NCBI GenBank assembly: GCA_913056345.1
Contig: CAJXMH010000001.1
Span: 124,001 to 188,000 of the forward strand
Reading direction: 5' to 3'
From: an uncultured Flavobacteriales bacterium
GTDB lineage: Bacteria > Bacteroidota > Bacteroidia > Flavobacteriales_E > Vicingaceae
DNA length: 64,000 nt
Below are positions 18,186 through 26,364 of this stretch, in pieces. The position numbers and the translations under genes were made by a program. A model generated the notes under the pieces. It had not been told where the DNA came from, did not search any database, and saw nothing but the letters and a program-made list of their open reading frames with translations. Position 1 is the stretch's first letter; each line of letters starts with the position of its first letter.

Positions 18186-18661
18186 TTTTTTGCTTTAAAG
18201 CCTAAAGATACTGAATTGATGCAGTAACGTAAACCTGTCGGTTTGGGACCATCTTCAAAAACGTGACCCAAGTGAGAACCACATTTTGCACATTCTACTT
18301 CAGTGCGGTTCCAACCGTACGAATTATCAGGTTTTTCGAGCACATTCCCCTCTATGTAATCGTAGAAACTTGGCCAACCTGTGCCGGATTTAAATTTTGT
18401 ATCCGATTCAAATAAAGCGTTACCGCATGCCTTACAAGTAAATGTTCCTGACTTTTTCCACTCAACGTATTTGCCAGAAAAAGCAGGTTCAGTGCCTTCA
18501 TTACGCAGTACATCGTATTCTATATCAGTAAGTTGGTCTTTCCACTCTTCTTCTGACTTCTCCACTTTGTATTGCTGACTGCTTTCTTCTTTTTCAGTGT
18601 TTTGAGCACATGCTGTGAATAAGCTTAAAACTGTAGAAAGTAAAATGATTAAATGTTTCAT
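18182..18661 (-). CDS. msrB: Peptide-methionine (R)-S-oxide reductase, lipoprotein form
   Basis: The 159-residue protein has an N-terminal lipobox (LFTAC, cysteine at about residue 18), so it is probably tethered on the periplasmic side. The MsrB domain follows: two CxxC zinc pairs (CKACG and CAKCG), 'GTGWPSF', 'HLGHVFEDGP' and the catalytic cysteine in RYCIN. MsrB reduces methionine-R-sulfoxide in proteins, here most likely envelope proteins. It is the first gene of the run leading to ferritin and crtY. A second, non-exported MsrB is encoded at 23.2 kb. Confidence 0.93.
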   Translation of the reverse strand: MKHLIILLSTVLSLFTACAQNTEKEESSQQYKVEKSEEEWKDQLTDIEYDVLRNEGTEPAFSGKYVEWKKSGTFTCKACGNALFESDTKFKSGTGWPSFYDYIEGNVLEKPDNSYGWNRTEVECAKCGSHLGHVFEDGPKPTGLRYCINSVSLGFKAKK

Positions 18662-18764
18662 GATGCCTTAGTATTTGTTCTTTATTACACCTTACTCAGC
18701 ACAATAATAATGCCCAATAAGATAAGATTGTTCTGACTTGGCGTATTTTTTGTTTACTGCTGTT

Positions 18765-18772
18765 TACTTTTG
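18765..18772 (+). promoter_or_regulatory. Candidate -7 box (TACTTTTG)
   Basis: Exact TAnnTTTG octamer 14 bases before the ATG of the secreted protein at 18787. No -33 element at standard spacing was found. Confidence 0.35.
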
Positions 18773-18786
18773 AATGAAATTGCAAC

Positions 18787-19395
18787 ATGAGAGTTTACTT
18801 TATTCTGATCTGTTTTTCTGTTTTTCTGCTTAGCAGCCTAAGATCAGTGTCTCAAGTTATAGAGGATGATGAACTTGTGCAATATCAACAGGGCTTTCCT
18901 TTTGTGGCCGGTATTTATACCAATTATGAGCAATTTAAAGACAACCAACCCGAAATCCAAGCTGCCTTTGAAAGGAGGGGCAGTGAACTTTGGCTATATG
19001 ATGATTCTTTAGCAGAATATATTTTGGTTAACCCTAATTTAGTTTGGGGTTATTCTCAGGCAGGCAATGTTTACATTTCGCAAGAAGAAACCTATTGGAG
19101 AATCATCAATGTTGGAGCTTTGTCACATTATACAGCTATTGCCATAACCACTTTTCAAACAGTTGACAATTTTGGTTTCCCGATTACACGTCAGAGCAAA
19201 AGCATGCGACAGTTATTTTTTGATTTTAATACTGGTAAAACCTACCTTTTGAATCAGGAGAATTTACAAGCCTTTATTGATCAAGACCCGCTTTTAGCAG
19301 AGCGGTATAAAAAGCTTCGTAAAAGAGAGAAACAATTGATCATGGCCTTAAAAGCATACAATGAATTACACCCTATCTATTTCCCACTTTATTAA
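18787..19395 (+). CDS. Secreted protein of unknown function
   Basis: The 202-residue product has a signal peptide (residues 1-22, ending RSVSQ). The mature start 'FPFVAGIYTNYEQFKDNQPE' resembles the 'G-x-Y-x-x-F-x-x-F-x-x-N-x-P' opening found in several small Bacteroidota exported proteins of unknown role. No catalytic motif is evident. The last 35 bases overlap the start of the next gene, so the two are probably expressed together. Confidence 0.65.
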   Translation: MRVYFILICFSVFLLSSLRSVSQVIEDDELVQYQQGFPFVAGIYTNYEQFKDNQPEIQAAFERRGSELWLYDDSLAEYILVNPNLVWGYSQAGNVYISQEETYWRIINVGALSHYTAIAITTFQTVDNFGFPITRQSKSMRQLFFDFNTGKTYLLNQENLQAFIDQDPLLAERYKKLRKREKQLIMALKAYNELHPIYFPLY

Positions 19396-19837
19396 GCGCG
19401 CACTTACCATCTTACTAGTAATTTTTTCGATTCTTTTAAGTTGTTCGCTAAAAGCACAAAGTACCACCTTGTCTAAAAGTCAGATACGCTTAGCATTAAA
19501 AATGCAAGAAGAAGCGTGGAACAGAGGCGATATAGAAGGGTTTATGCAAGCCTATTGGAAAAGTGACAGCCTACTTTTTATTGGCTCAAAAGGGCCAACT
19601 TATGGCTGGCAAAAAACCTTGAATAATTACCGTGAATCTTATCCGGATGACCAAGCTATGGGTCAACTGGTATTTGAGATCAAAAAACTTGATATTTTAG
19701 ATCAATCTCATGCCTTTGTGGTAGGAACTTGGATGTTAAAAAGAAGCCAAGATCAACCAAGTGGCTACTTTAGCTTGCTTTGGAAAAAATTTGGAAAGGA
19801 ATGGAAAATTATTGCCGATCATTCCTCCTCAGAATAA
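19361..19837 (+). CDS. SnoaL/DUF4440-like (NTF2 fold) exported protein
   Basis: After a hydrophobic signal segment, with a possible lipobox (LLSC), the protein has 'QEEAWNRGDIEGFMQAYWKSDSLLFIG', the standard opening of DUF4440/SnoaL-like domains, and ends in 'LLWKKFGKEWKIIADHSS', the last strand of the NTF2 cone. Members bind or turn over small ligands; the ligand here is unknown. The 158-residue frame starts inside the previous gene, overlapping it by 35 bases. Confidence 0.8.
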   Translation: MNYTLSISHFIKRALTILLVIFSILLSCSLKAQSTTLSKSQIRLALKMQEEAWNRGDIEGFMQAYWKSDSLLFIGSKGPTYGWQKTLNNYRESYPDDQAMGQLVFEIKKLDILDQSHAFVVGTWMLKRSQDQPSGYFSLLWKKFGKEWKIIADHSSSE

Positions 19838-19850
19838 GCATTGAATGGTG

Positions 19851-19858
19851 TATATTTG
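19851..19858 (+). promoter_or_regulatory. Candidate -7 box (TATATTTG) for pyrR-pyrB
   Basis: Exact TAnnTTTG octamer 9 bases before the pyrR ATG, which would give an almost leaderless transcript. This leaves no room for the RNA attenuator found before pyrR in Bacillus. Confidence 0.35.
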
Positions 19859-19867
19859 CCCCCTAGC

Positions 19868-20419
19868 ATGAACAATAAGCGAATTCTCCTAGATCAAACC
19901 CACATTAATTTAACCATTAAGCGGCTTTGTTTTCAGCTTATTGAAAATCACAATGACTTTTCTGAATCTGTGCTTATAGGTCTACAACCTAGAGGTATCT
20001 ATTTGGCTGAGCGCATTCAAGCGGAGCTTTCGCGTATCTTGACCGATCAAGAAATACATTTGGGAAGTCTCGATACTACTTTTTTTCGCGATGATTTTAG
20101 AAGAAGGGATAGCCCCTTAATTCCCAATAAAACCAAGATCGATTTTATAATTGAAGAAAAGAAAGTGATACTGATTGATGATGTGTTATATACAGGCAGA
20201 ACGATTCGCTCGGGGCTTGATGCCATGCTAGCCTATGGAAGGCCCCAATTAGTAGAGCTTTTAGTTTTAATAGATCGTCGTTACAGCAGACACTTGCCCA
20301 TTGAGCCCAATTATGTTGGTGAAACCGTTGATTCGGTTGCTAGTGAAAGGGTAGAAGCTATTTGGCAGGAAACAGATGGAAAAGACCAAGTCATTTTAAA
20401 ATCTCAAGAAAATGGCTGA
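19868..20419 (+). CDS. pyrR: PyrR-type phosphoribosyltransferase
   Basis: The chosen ATG gives 183 residues. The PRPP-binding motif is clear in 'VILIDDVLYTGRTIRSGLDA' (about residues 96-115), and 'LVLIDRRYSRHLPIEPNYVG' is typical of PyrR. In Firmicutes this protein binds pyr mRNA with UMP and also has weak uracil phosphoribosyltransferase activity; in this lineage only the enzymatic or regulatory link to pyrimidine synthesis can be inferred. An upstream TTG in frame is rejected because it lies ahead of a -7 box. The stop overlaps the pyrB start by eight bases. Confidence 0.88.
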   Translation: MNNKRILLDQTHINLTIKRLCFQLIENHNDFSESVLIGLQPRGIYLAERIQAELSRILTDQEIHLGSLDTTFFRDDFRRRDSPLIPNKTKIDFIIEEKKVILIDDVLYTGRTIRSGLDAMLAYGRPQLVELLVLIDRRYSRHLPIEPNYVGETVDSVASERVEAIWQETDGKDQVILKSQENG

Positions 20420-21359
20420 GCTAAGCACAAGACACCTAATGGGAATTAAGCAGCTCACTAAAGAGGATATTGATCTCATCTTTAATACCGCTGATAATTT
20501 CAAAGAGGTAATCAATCGACCAATTAAAAAAGTACCCTCCCTGCGTGATATTACCATTGCTAATCTCTTTTTCGAAAACTCAACACGCACAAAGCTCTCT
20601 TTTGAATTAGCAGAGAAAAGGCTTTCTGCTGACGTAATCAACTTTTCAGCTTCTGCTTCTTCTTTAAGCAAAGGGGAAACGTTGATCGATACGGTTAACA
20701 ACATACTAGCTATGAAAGTGGATATGGTGGTGATGCGTCATCCCAATCCAGGTGCACCGATCTTTCTTTCAAAGCACATCAACGCTAACATCATTAATGC
20801 AGGCGATGGAGCACACGAGCACCCTACTCAAGCCTTGTTGGATGCTTACAGTATTCGCGAAAAGCTTGGTCAAGTAGCAGGTAAAAAAGTAGTGATCGTG
20901 GGCGATATACTGCATTCTAGGGTAGCACTTTCCAATATATTTTGCCTACAAAAATTAGGAGCCAAAGTGATGGTTTGCGGACCACCAACCTTAATTCCAA
21001 AGTACATTGAAACCCTAGGAGTGGAGGTTAGTTACCAGCTAGACCGTGCTCTTGAATGGGCAGATATTGCAATGATGCTGCGTATTCAACTTGAACGACA
21101 GGGGAAGCAAAATGAAGTGAAGTACTTTCCTTCTTTAAGAGAATACCACAATTTATACGGCTTAACGCTTGAAAGATTAGAGCGCCTAAATTCCAAACTA
21201 GTGGTGATGCACCCTGGACCGATTAATCGAGGGGTTGAAATTTCATCAGAACTAGCAGATTCAGCTTATTCCATCATTTTAAATCAAGTTGAAAATGGAG
21301 TTGCAATCCGCATGGCCGCGCTTTACCTTTTGGCTTCTTCGGAAAAGATTGAGGATTAA
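20412..21359 (+). CDS. pyrB: Aspartate carbamoyltransferase catalytic subunit
   Basis: The 315-residue enzyme has the carbamoyl-phosphate motif 'FENSTRTKLSFE' (residues about 52-63), 'GDGAHEHPTQALLDAY', 'VGDILHSRVALSN' and the C-terminal 'HPGPINRGVEI'. It joins carbamoyl phosphate and aspartate, the first committed step of pyrimidine synthesis. It follows pyrR with an eight-base overlap; no pyrI regulatory gene is adjacent. Length is normal. Confidence 0.95.
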   Translation: MAELSTRHLMGIKQLTKEDIDLIFNTADNFKEVINRPIKKVPSLRDITIANLFFENSTRTKLSFELAEKRLSADVINFSASASSLSKGETLIDTVNNILAMKVDMVVMRHPNPGAPIFLSKHINANIINAGDGAHEHPTQALLDAYSIREKLGQVAGKKVVIVGDILHSRVALSNIFCLQKLGAKVMVCGPPTLIPKYIETLGVEVSYQLDRALEWADIAMMLRIQLERQGKQNEVKYFPSLREYHNLYGLTLERLERLNSKLVVMHPGPINRGVEISSELADSAYSIILNQVENGVAIRMAALYLLASSEKIED

Positions 21360-21365
21360 ATTCTC

Positions 21366-21373
21366 TAATTTTG
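21366..21373 (+). promoter_or_regulatory. Candidate -7 box (TAATTTTG) for the STAS gene
   Basis: Exact TAnnTTTG octamer 20 bases before the ATG, just after the pyrB stop. It suggests that the STAS-rnz pair has its own promoter. Confidence 0.4.
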
Positions 21374-21392
21374 CAGCAAAACCTAATATAGA

Positions 21393-21788
21393 ATGAGTCA
21401 TCCAAGTTATTCGATAGAGGACAAGGATAATTTTCACTTAATCAGTCTGCTAGATAGCAAGTTTACCGCCAAAATAGCGCCCGACCTTAAGGCAGATCTG
21501 GTTCAACTTAAAGCAAATCAAGTAAAATACATCATTATTGACTTGGAGAAAGCCAGTTATTGTGACTCATCAGGCTTAAGTGCTATTTTAGTTGCCAATA
21601 GAATTTGTAAGGAAATGGGAGGCTGCATGGTAGTCTGTAACTTACAAACTGCAGTAGAAAAACTGATTGATATTTCTCAGCTAAATAATATTCTCACCAT
21701 TACACCTAGTCTAAACGAGGCAGTGGACTTTGTCTTTATGGACGACCTTGAAAAGGGCCTAGGCGAGATGGAAGAGGAAGAGGATTAA
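21393..21788 (+). CDS. STAS domain protein (anti-sigma factor antagonist-like)
   Basis: The 131-residue protein is a single STAS domain with 'YIIIDLEKASYCDSSGLSAIL', where the serine pair in DSSGL is the position phosphorylated in SpoIIAA-type proteins, followed by a highly acidic tail. No anti-sigma kinase is encoded nearby. In Flavobacteriales this gene commonly sits before the RNase Z gene, as here; the two overlap by one base (TAATG). The partner and signal are unknown. Confidence 0.85.
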   Translation: MSHPSYSIEDKDNFHLISLLDSKFTAKIAPDLKADLVQLKANQVKYIIIDLEKASYCDSSGLSAILVANRICKEMGGCMVVCNLQTAVEKLIDISQLNNILTITPSLNEAVDFVFMDDLEKGLGEMEEEED

Positions 21789-22705
21789 TGGGTTTTTCTG
21801 TCCTTATATTGGGTAGCGGCTCTGCTTTACCTACCATTTCTTCTCATCAAACAGCGCAAATAATAGAGGTTGGAAACCAACTTTTTTTAATGGACTGTGG
21901 CGAAGGCACGCAAATAGAGCTGCGCCGAAACAAGGTAAAAGTTCAAAAGATCGACCATATTTTTATTTCTCACCTGCACGGAGATCACTTTTTTGGACTA
22001 GTCGGCTTAATGTCAACCATGCATTTATTGGGTAGAAAAAAGACACTGCATATTCATGGTCCTAAAGGTTTACAAGAAATAATTGAGGTGCAGTTTAGAA
22101 ATGCGGGGAGCCACCTTTCTTATCAGATGGAGTTTCACTTAACCGAAAAAGCAGGTCAGCTTGCTTATGAGGATGAAAAAGTAAAAGTTACAGTATTGCC
22201 CTTACATCATCGCATAGCCTGCTTTGGTTACCGTTTTGATGAAAAAGAGAAGCCTCGAAAATTGATTCCTCGGGCCTTAGAAGAGTATGCTATTCCGACT
22301 TACGCAAGAAATGAAATTACCAAAGGCGCTGACTTTAGAGGAGAAGATGGGAGGGTAGTACCCAATCATTTGCTTAGCAAAGCCGCAGAGCCTCCGAAAT
22401 CCTATGCTTACTGCTCAGACACTGCATATTTCAAAAAATTGATTCCTTACTTGAAAGGGGTAGATCTGTTGTACCATGAAGCAACTTTCCTTGAAGAAGA
22501 CCAAGCAAGGGCGAATAAAACTTACCATTCCACAGCGAAAGAGGCTGCTCAGGTAGCTGCAGAAGCTGATGTAAAAAAACTTTTATTGGGTCACTTCTCT
22601 AACCGCTACAAAAATAAAGAGCGATTTTTACAAGAAAGCCGTCAAGTTTTTAAGGAAACTTACATTGCAGAAGAAGGGAAGAGGTTTGAAGTTGGAAGTA
22701 TTTAA
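21788..22705 (+). CDS. rnz: Ribonuclease Z
   Basis: The 305-residue metallo-beta-lactamase fold enzyme has 'GSGSALPT', the metal motif HLHGDH (residues 62-67), 'LPLHHRI', 'YCSDTAYF', 'LLYHEATF' and 'LLLGHFSNRY'. RNase Z removes 3' trailers from tRNA precursors. Its last codons (EVGSI and stop) are the first unit of a 16-bp tandem repeat that runs on into the intergenic region. The start overlaps the STAS stop. Confidence 0.94.
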   Translation: MGFSVLILGSGSALPTISSHQTAQIIEVGNQLFLMDCGEGTQIELRRNKVKVQKIDHIFISHLHGDHFFGLVGLMSTMHLLGRKKTLHIHGPKGLQEIIEVQFRNAGSHLSYQMEFHLTEKAGQLAYEDEKVKVTVLPLHHRIACFGYRFDEKEKPRKLIPRALEEYAIPTYARNEITKGADFRGEDGRVVPNHLLSKAAEPPKSYAYCSDTAYFKKLIPYLKGVDLLYHEATFLEEDQARANKTYHSTAKEAAQVAAEADVKKLLLGHFSNRYKNKERFLQESRQVFKETYIAEEGKRFEVGSI

Positions 22706-22777
22706 AGTTAGAAGTATTTAAAGTTGGAAGTATTTAAAGTTAGAAGTATTTAAAGTTAGAAGTATTTAAAGTTGGAA
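22689..22777. repeat. 16-bp tandem repeat starting inside the rnz 3' end
   Basis: Five full units of AAGTTGGAAGTATTTA (with G/A variation at the sixth base) run at 22689, 22705, 22721, 22737 and 22753, plus a partial sixth. The first unit encodes the final residues and part of the stop codon of RNase Z. Confidence 0.9.
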
Positions 22778-23233
22778 CCTTCTAAAAGCTAAGCGATTTC
22801 ATGTCAAACAGCGAAGCTGCCTCAATTATCACTTTTAAAAGCGCAGCGGTCTAAATTCTACTTTTCTACCTCAAAGGACTCTAAGTTTTCGCTAAGCTAT
22901 CCATGGGTTTTCTAAGTGTTTTCTTTATTTTCTTTGTGATTTCTTGGTGTACTTAGCGGTTAAGATGATATCTGCTTGTCTAAAGTCTAAACTCTAAAAG
23001 CAAAGCGATTTCATGTCAAACAGCGAAGCTGTCTCAATTATCATTTTTAACAGCGCAGCGGTCTAAATTCTACTTTTCTATCTCAAAGGGCTCTAAGTTT
23101 TCGCTAAGTTCTCAAGGTTTTTTCTTTGTGTTCTTTGTGATTTCTTGGAGTACTTAGCGGTTAAGATGATATCTGGTTTTCTAAAATCTAAAAGCGCAGC
23201 GATCTTATGTCTATCAGCGCAGCATTCTATTTC
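22778..23233. repeat. Two long tandem units of about 212 bp and a partial third (intergenic repeat block 2)
   Basis: AAGCGATTTCATGTCAAACAG begins a unit at 22791 and again at 23003; a shortened third copy starts near 23191. Each unit carries, in order, AGCGCAGCGGTCTAAATTC, CTCTAAGTTTTCGCTAAG, TTTCTTTGTGATTTCTTGG and TACTTAGCGGTTAAGATGA. The block separates convergent rnz and msrB. No plausible coding frame. Words overlap those of blocks at 2.2-2.8 kb and 61.7-62.2 kb. Confidence 0.85.
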
Positions 23234-23608
23234 CTATTTCTTAAAATCCAAACTAGCTGAATTAATGCAATAGCGCTGACCGGTTTTGTCACTTGGCCCA
23301 TCATCAAAAACATGACCTAGATGACCTTCACAATTGGCGCAAACCACTTCTGTTCTGATCATACCTAAAGAAGTATCTCGAATTAGCTTAACATTTCCTT
23401 GGTCGATCACATCATAAAAACTCGGCCAACCGCTGCCTGAATCAAATTTGGTTTTGGAATCAAACAATGGTTTACCGCAGGCAGCACAACAATATTGGCC
23501 ATCTTCTTTATTGTCGAGGTATTTTCCGGTAAAAGGCCGTTCTGTTCCTTTTTCTACTAAAATTCTATATTGCTCGTCTGTAAGTTTAGCTTTTGTTGCT
23601 TCGTCCAC
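23234..23608 (-). CDS. msrB: Peptide-methionine (R)-S-oxide reductase, cytosolic form
   Basis: The MsrB domain is complete: CxxC pairs CAACG and CANCE, 'GSGWPSFYD', '[10 protein letters not shown]' and catalytic RYCIN. There is no signal peptide, unlike the copy at 18.2 kb, so it should act in the cytosol. The start is uncertain. The frame is open up to an ATG at 23716, but that would overlap the helicase gene by 131 bases and make the first 36 residues an out-of-frame reading of the helicase's basic tail. I prefer the GTG before DEATKAKL, which gives 124 residues and a 23-base overlap. Confidence 0.88.
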   Translation of the reverse strand: MDEATKAKLTDEQYRILVEKGTERPFTGKYLDNKEDGQYCCAACGKPLFDSKTKFDSGSGWPSFYDVIDQGNVKLIRDTSLGMIRTEVVCANCEGHLGHVFDDGPSDKTGQRYCINSASLDFKK

Positions 23609-24842
23609 TTTTGTTGTTCCTTTTGTTACGGTTTTTAGACCGTGGGTTATAATTCTTTTTATTCCGACCTTTTCCACCGCTTCTACCTTTGGCGGGATTG
23701 TAGGCTGGGCCTTCACCTATCTCAGGTGGATTAGGCAATTTTGGAACGTCCTTTTGAATTAATTGTTCAATCTTCTGAAAGTCTCGTTGACCTGTCTCAT
23801 CTATAAAGGTTAAGGCCATACCGGTAGATTTAGCCCTTGCTGTTCTGCCCACACGATGCACATAATCTTCAGGATCATTGGGCACATCGTAATTCATCAC
23901 CAAATCAATGTTGTCAATGTCAATGCCCCTTGATATAATGTCAGTTGCCACTAAAATCCGCAAGCGCTTGTTTCGGAAGCGCCGCAGAACGTCTTCACGT
24001 TCATCTTGATCAAGGTCTGAAGAAATACCATCTGCATCCATCTTCATGCGTTTCAGGTCGCGGACTAGCTCTTTAACGGTATTTTTTCGTGAAGTAAAAA
24101 TGATGATGCTTGAAAGCTCATCTTTTCCTTTGAGCAGGTGTTTAACTAACTCATTTTTCTGGCCACCATAGGTGAGGTAAGCAGCCTGCATAATGCCTTC
24201 TGCAGTTTGCGAAATGGCAATGTTTACTTCTTCAGGTTCATGCATAATTGCCTTTGCAAGCGATCTGATCTTGGGTGGCATGGTTGCCGAAAACATGATG
24301 TTTTGGCGCTTTTTGGGTAAATACTCTGCAATTTTTTTAATGTCATCTGCAAAGCCCATATCCAACATTCGGTCAGCTTCATCTAAAATGAAATGTTCTA
24401 GCTGATCGATCTTGACATAGTCCATATTCAGATGAGATAATAGCCTACCTGGAGTAGCCACAATAAAATCTGCCCCTTGGGTTAAGGCGGTTTTCTCCGC
24501 TTCAAAGGACGAGCCTGAACCACCGCCATAAATGGCAATGCTGGAAGCTCCTGTGAAATAAGAGAAACCTTCCATTTGTTGGTCAATCTGCATGGCCAAT
24601 TCTCGGGTAGGAGCAATGATCAAGGTGCTAATATGTCCACCACCACTGCGAACTGCCTTATCCATTACCGGCAATAAATAGGCAGCAGTTTTTCCCGTTC
24701 CGGTTTGAGCAACTGCAATGATGTCTTTCCCTTTTTGAAGAATCGGGATGGATTCAGCTTGAACCGGAGTTGGCTCTTCAAAGCGCATGGCGTCTAGTCC
24801 TTGCTGAATTTCTTCAGTGAATTTAAAATCTTTAAAAGTCAT
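23586..24842 (-). CDS. DEAD-box RNA helicase (RhlE-like)
   Basis: The 418-residue protein has all helicase motifs: Q motif ([14 protein letters not shown]), Walker A 'AQTGTGKTA', 'PTRELA', 'DEAD' with '[12 protein letters not shown]', 'SAT', 'RGIDI' and 'HRVGRTAR'. Residues about 375-418 are a Lys/Arg/Asn/Gly-rich tail, which in RhlE-like proteins helps RNA binding. Likely roles are RNA unwinding in ribosome assembly or mRNA decay. The tail-coding region overlaps the beginning of the downstream msrB. Confidence 0.93.
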   Translation of the reverse strand: MTFKDFKFTEEIQQGLDAMRFEEPTPVQAESIPILQKGKDIIAVAQTGTGKTAAYLLPVMDKAVRSGGGHISTLIIAPTRELAMQIDQQMEGFSYFTGASSIAIYGGGSGSSFEAEKTALTQGADFIVATPGRLLSHLNMDYVKIDQLEHFILDEADRMLDMGFADDIKKIAEYLPKKRQNIMFSATMPPKIRSLAKAIMHEPEEVNIAISQTAEGIMQAAYLTYGGQKNELVKHLLKGKDELSSIIIFTSRKNTVKELVRDLKRMKMDADGISSDLDQDEREDVLRRFRNKRLRILVATDIISRGIDIDNIDLVMNYDVPNDPEDYVHRVGRTARAKSTGMALTFIDETGQRDFQKIEQLIQKDVPKLPNPPEIGEGPAYNPAKGRSGGKGRNKKNYNPRSKNRNKRNNKSGRSNKS

Positions 24843-24876
24843 ACGGTAATATTACTGATTTAAGCCCTAGTTTAAT

Positions 24877-24903
24877 AAAAAAAGCCCCAACTTGGAGCTT
24901 TTT
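24877..24903 (-). terminator. Rho-independent terminator after the DUF2911 gene
   Basis: On the minus strand a stem AAAAAGCTCC / GGGGCTTTTT (one G-T pair) with a five-base loop is followed by Ts. It separates the DUF2911 gene from the helicase gene. Confidence 0.75.
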
Positions 24904-24924
24904 AAAATACTGTTTGAATTGGCT

Positions 24925-25440
24925 TTAAGGCGCAACTGATATGCTCATTCTGGTATCAGCCCAATCTAAATGAATCATGCCATCTTCGTCAACCATGTAG
25001 GTCATGTTTTCAGTGTAATCAGTTTCGGAAGTCTTAGCTTTTACGCGTAGAGCGTCTTTACTTTGATCATACTTGTAGGCACCCCACTGCTTAGTTTCTT
25101 TGTTAAAAATAACAGTCCATACTCCATTATCTTCCGGAATTACAAATAAGGCATACTCTCCTGCAGCCAATGCTTTACCTTCAACCATTACATCTTTGCT
25201 AAAAGCGATGGTTGTCGCCTCATTAGCGCCTGCTCTCCAAATTTTTCCATAAGGTACAAGTTCACCGTAAATGGTTCTATCTTTTGCTCTTGGACTACTA
25301 TACTTAATGGTGATTTCAGCTTCGCCAATCATACCTTCAGCAGTTGCAGGTGGACTTGGGCGGTCAGCCATTTTTCCTTGAGCAAAACTTAAACTGCTTA
25401 GTATAAAAATACCGGCTAATAATAGTGTAATTCTTTTCAT
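24925..25440 (-). CDS. DUF2911 family exported protein
   Basis: From the chosen ATG the product is 171 residues with a signal peptide (residues 1-20, ending SFAQG). The mature part has 'SPPATAEGMIGEAEITIKYSSPRAKDRTIYGELVPYGKIWRAGANEATT', the signature of DUF2911, a Bacteroidota periplasmic or surface family of unknown function. An in-frame start 39 bases upstream would add a non-signal-like extension and is rejected. The gene ends at a strong terminator. Confidence 0.85.
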   Translation of the reverse strand: MKRITLLLAGIFILSSLSFAQGKMADRPSPPATAEGMIGEAEITIKYSSPRAKDRTIYGELVPYGKIWRAGANEATTIAFSKDVMVEGKALAAGEYALFVIPEDNGVWTVIFNKETKQWGAYKYDQSKDALRVKAKTSETDYTENMTYMVDEDGMIHLDWADTRMSISVAP

Positions 25441-25509
25441 TTTTCTTGTTTTTAATTTGGTTAAGCTAAGGTAACACAAAAAGGGGAGGAGTGTTGAGGG
25501 TAATTGTTT

Positions 25510-26364
25510 TTAGGAGTTCAAAAATGTTTGAGCGCCACTTTTTTCTATCTCGTAAGCAACTTTTTCTGCTTCATCTGAGCTGATAAGTTTTACAAGACTA
25601 TCCTTTCTAAGATTATTGAAATATTTCTTTTGATCCTTATTTTCCTTTGTGGGTTCGTCTGCAATTAAAAACATCTGGTTATCCTGCCCTTTAGAATAAC
25701 GATTAGAAAAATGATACATCACATTAAAGTAATTTCCTATCTCTTTTGTGATAGTAGGCATGGAAGATGAAAATAGGAGAGATTTAGCACTAATGATACT
25801 TCCATTTTTCCCAATACAATCTAAGTCAAAAGAAGAACTAATAGAAGGCACAATTTTCGGCTCTACTTTAAGATTTGTGTGTACTTGAGTCGAAACCTTA
25901 CTTAATAAATTAGATTCAATTTTAGTTTTAAAATTTCGGTCTGATTTTTTACTTTCTCGATCTTGCAGGCTTGCGCTATCAACGTATAACTTAAAAAGTT
26001 GGTTGATCAGACTAGTGTTTAATTCAGTGGCGATGTAATTGGCATCAGAAAAAAGCAATAGACCGTTGCTGTAGTTTTTTAAATAATTAAAATATTCACC
26101 ATCTAGGAGTTCATTTAGTTCAAATAGCCCTTTTGCTCTTTCTTGGTTTAGCTTATTGGTTTCTTCGATTTTGTCTGTTAATTCTTTGATTACAAAATCA
26201 ATTATTTTAGAACTATCGCCTAATAGACTGTTGATTAAATTCTTCTTTCTCTTAGAGCTTTTAAAGAAGAGACGTTTGCCATTTGAGGCAATGATTCCCA
26301 GACTCAAACGCTCGTGTGCGTTGGAGTTTGGAGAAATACTAATGATGGAATAAAATGATTTCAT
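25510..26364 (-). CDS. DUF3037-like partner protein of HipA-like kinase
   Basis: The 284-residue protein opens with 'FYSIISISPNSNAHERLSLGIIA', close to the 'YSI-x-R-x-x-P-x-x-x-x-E-x-x-N-I-G-V' opening of DUF3037, a family usually encoded next to HipA_2-type kinases. The rest is helical, Lys/Ser/Asn-rich and not recognised. Its start overlaps the stop of the upstream kinase by four bases (ATGA), so the pair is made together. I assign DUF3037 from that N-terminal pattern plus the gene order; the biochemical role is unknown. Substrate or immunity protein are both possible. Confidence 0.55.
   Translation of the reverse strand: MKSFYSIISISPNSNAHERLSLGIIASNGKRLFFKSSKRKKNLINSLLGDSSKIIDFVIKELTDKIEETNKLNQERAKGLFELNELLDGEYFNYLKNYSNGLLLFSDANYIATELNTSLINQLFKLYVDSASLQDRESKKSDRNFKTKIESNLLSKVSTQVHTNLKVEPKIVPSISSSFDLDCIGKNGSIISAKSLLFSSSMPTITKEIGNYFNVMYHFSNRYSKGQDNQMFLIADEPTKENKDQKKYFNNLRKDSLVKLISSDEAEKVAYEIEKSGAQTFLNS

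Noticed and set aside
19841-19867. TTG start for pyrR
   Set aside because: It precedes a -7 box and would add nine residues not seen in the family; the ATG at 19868 is preferred.
22778-23233. Insertion sequence remnant
   Set aside because: No terminal inverted repeats, target duplication or transposase-like frame; tandem structure instead.
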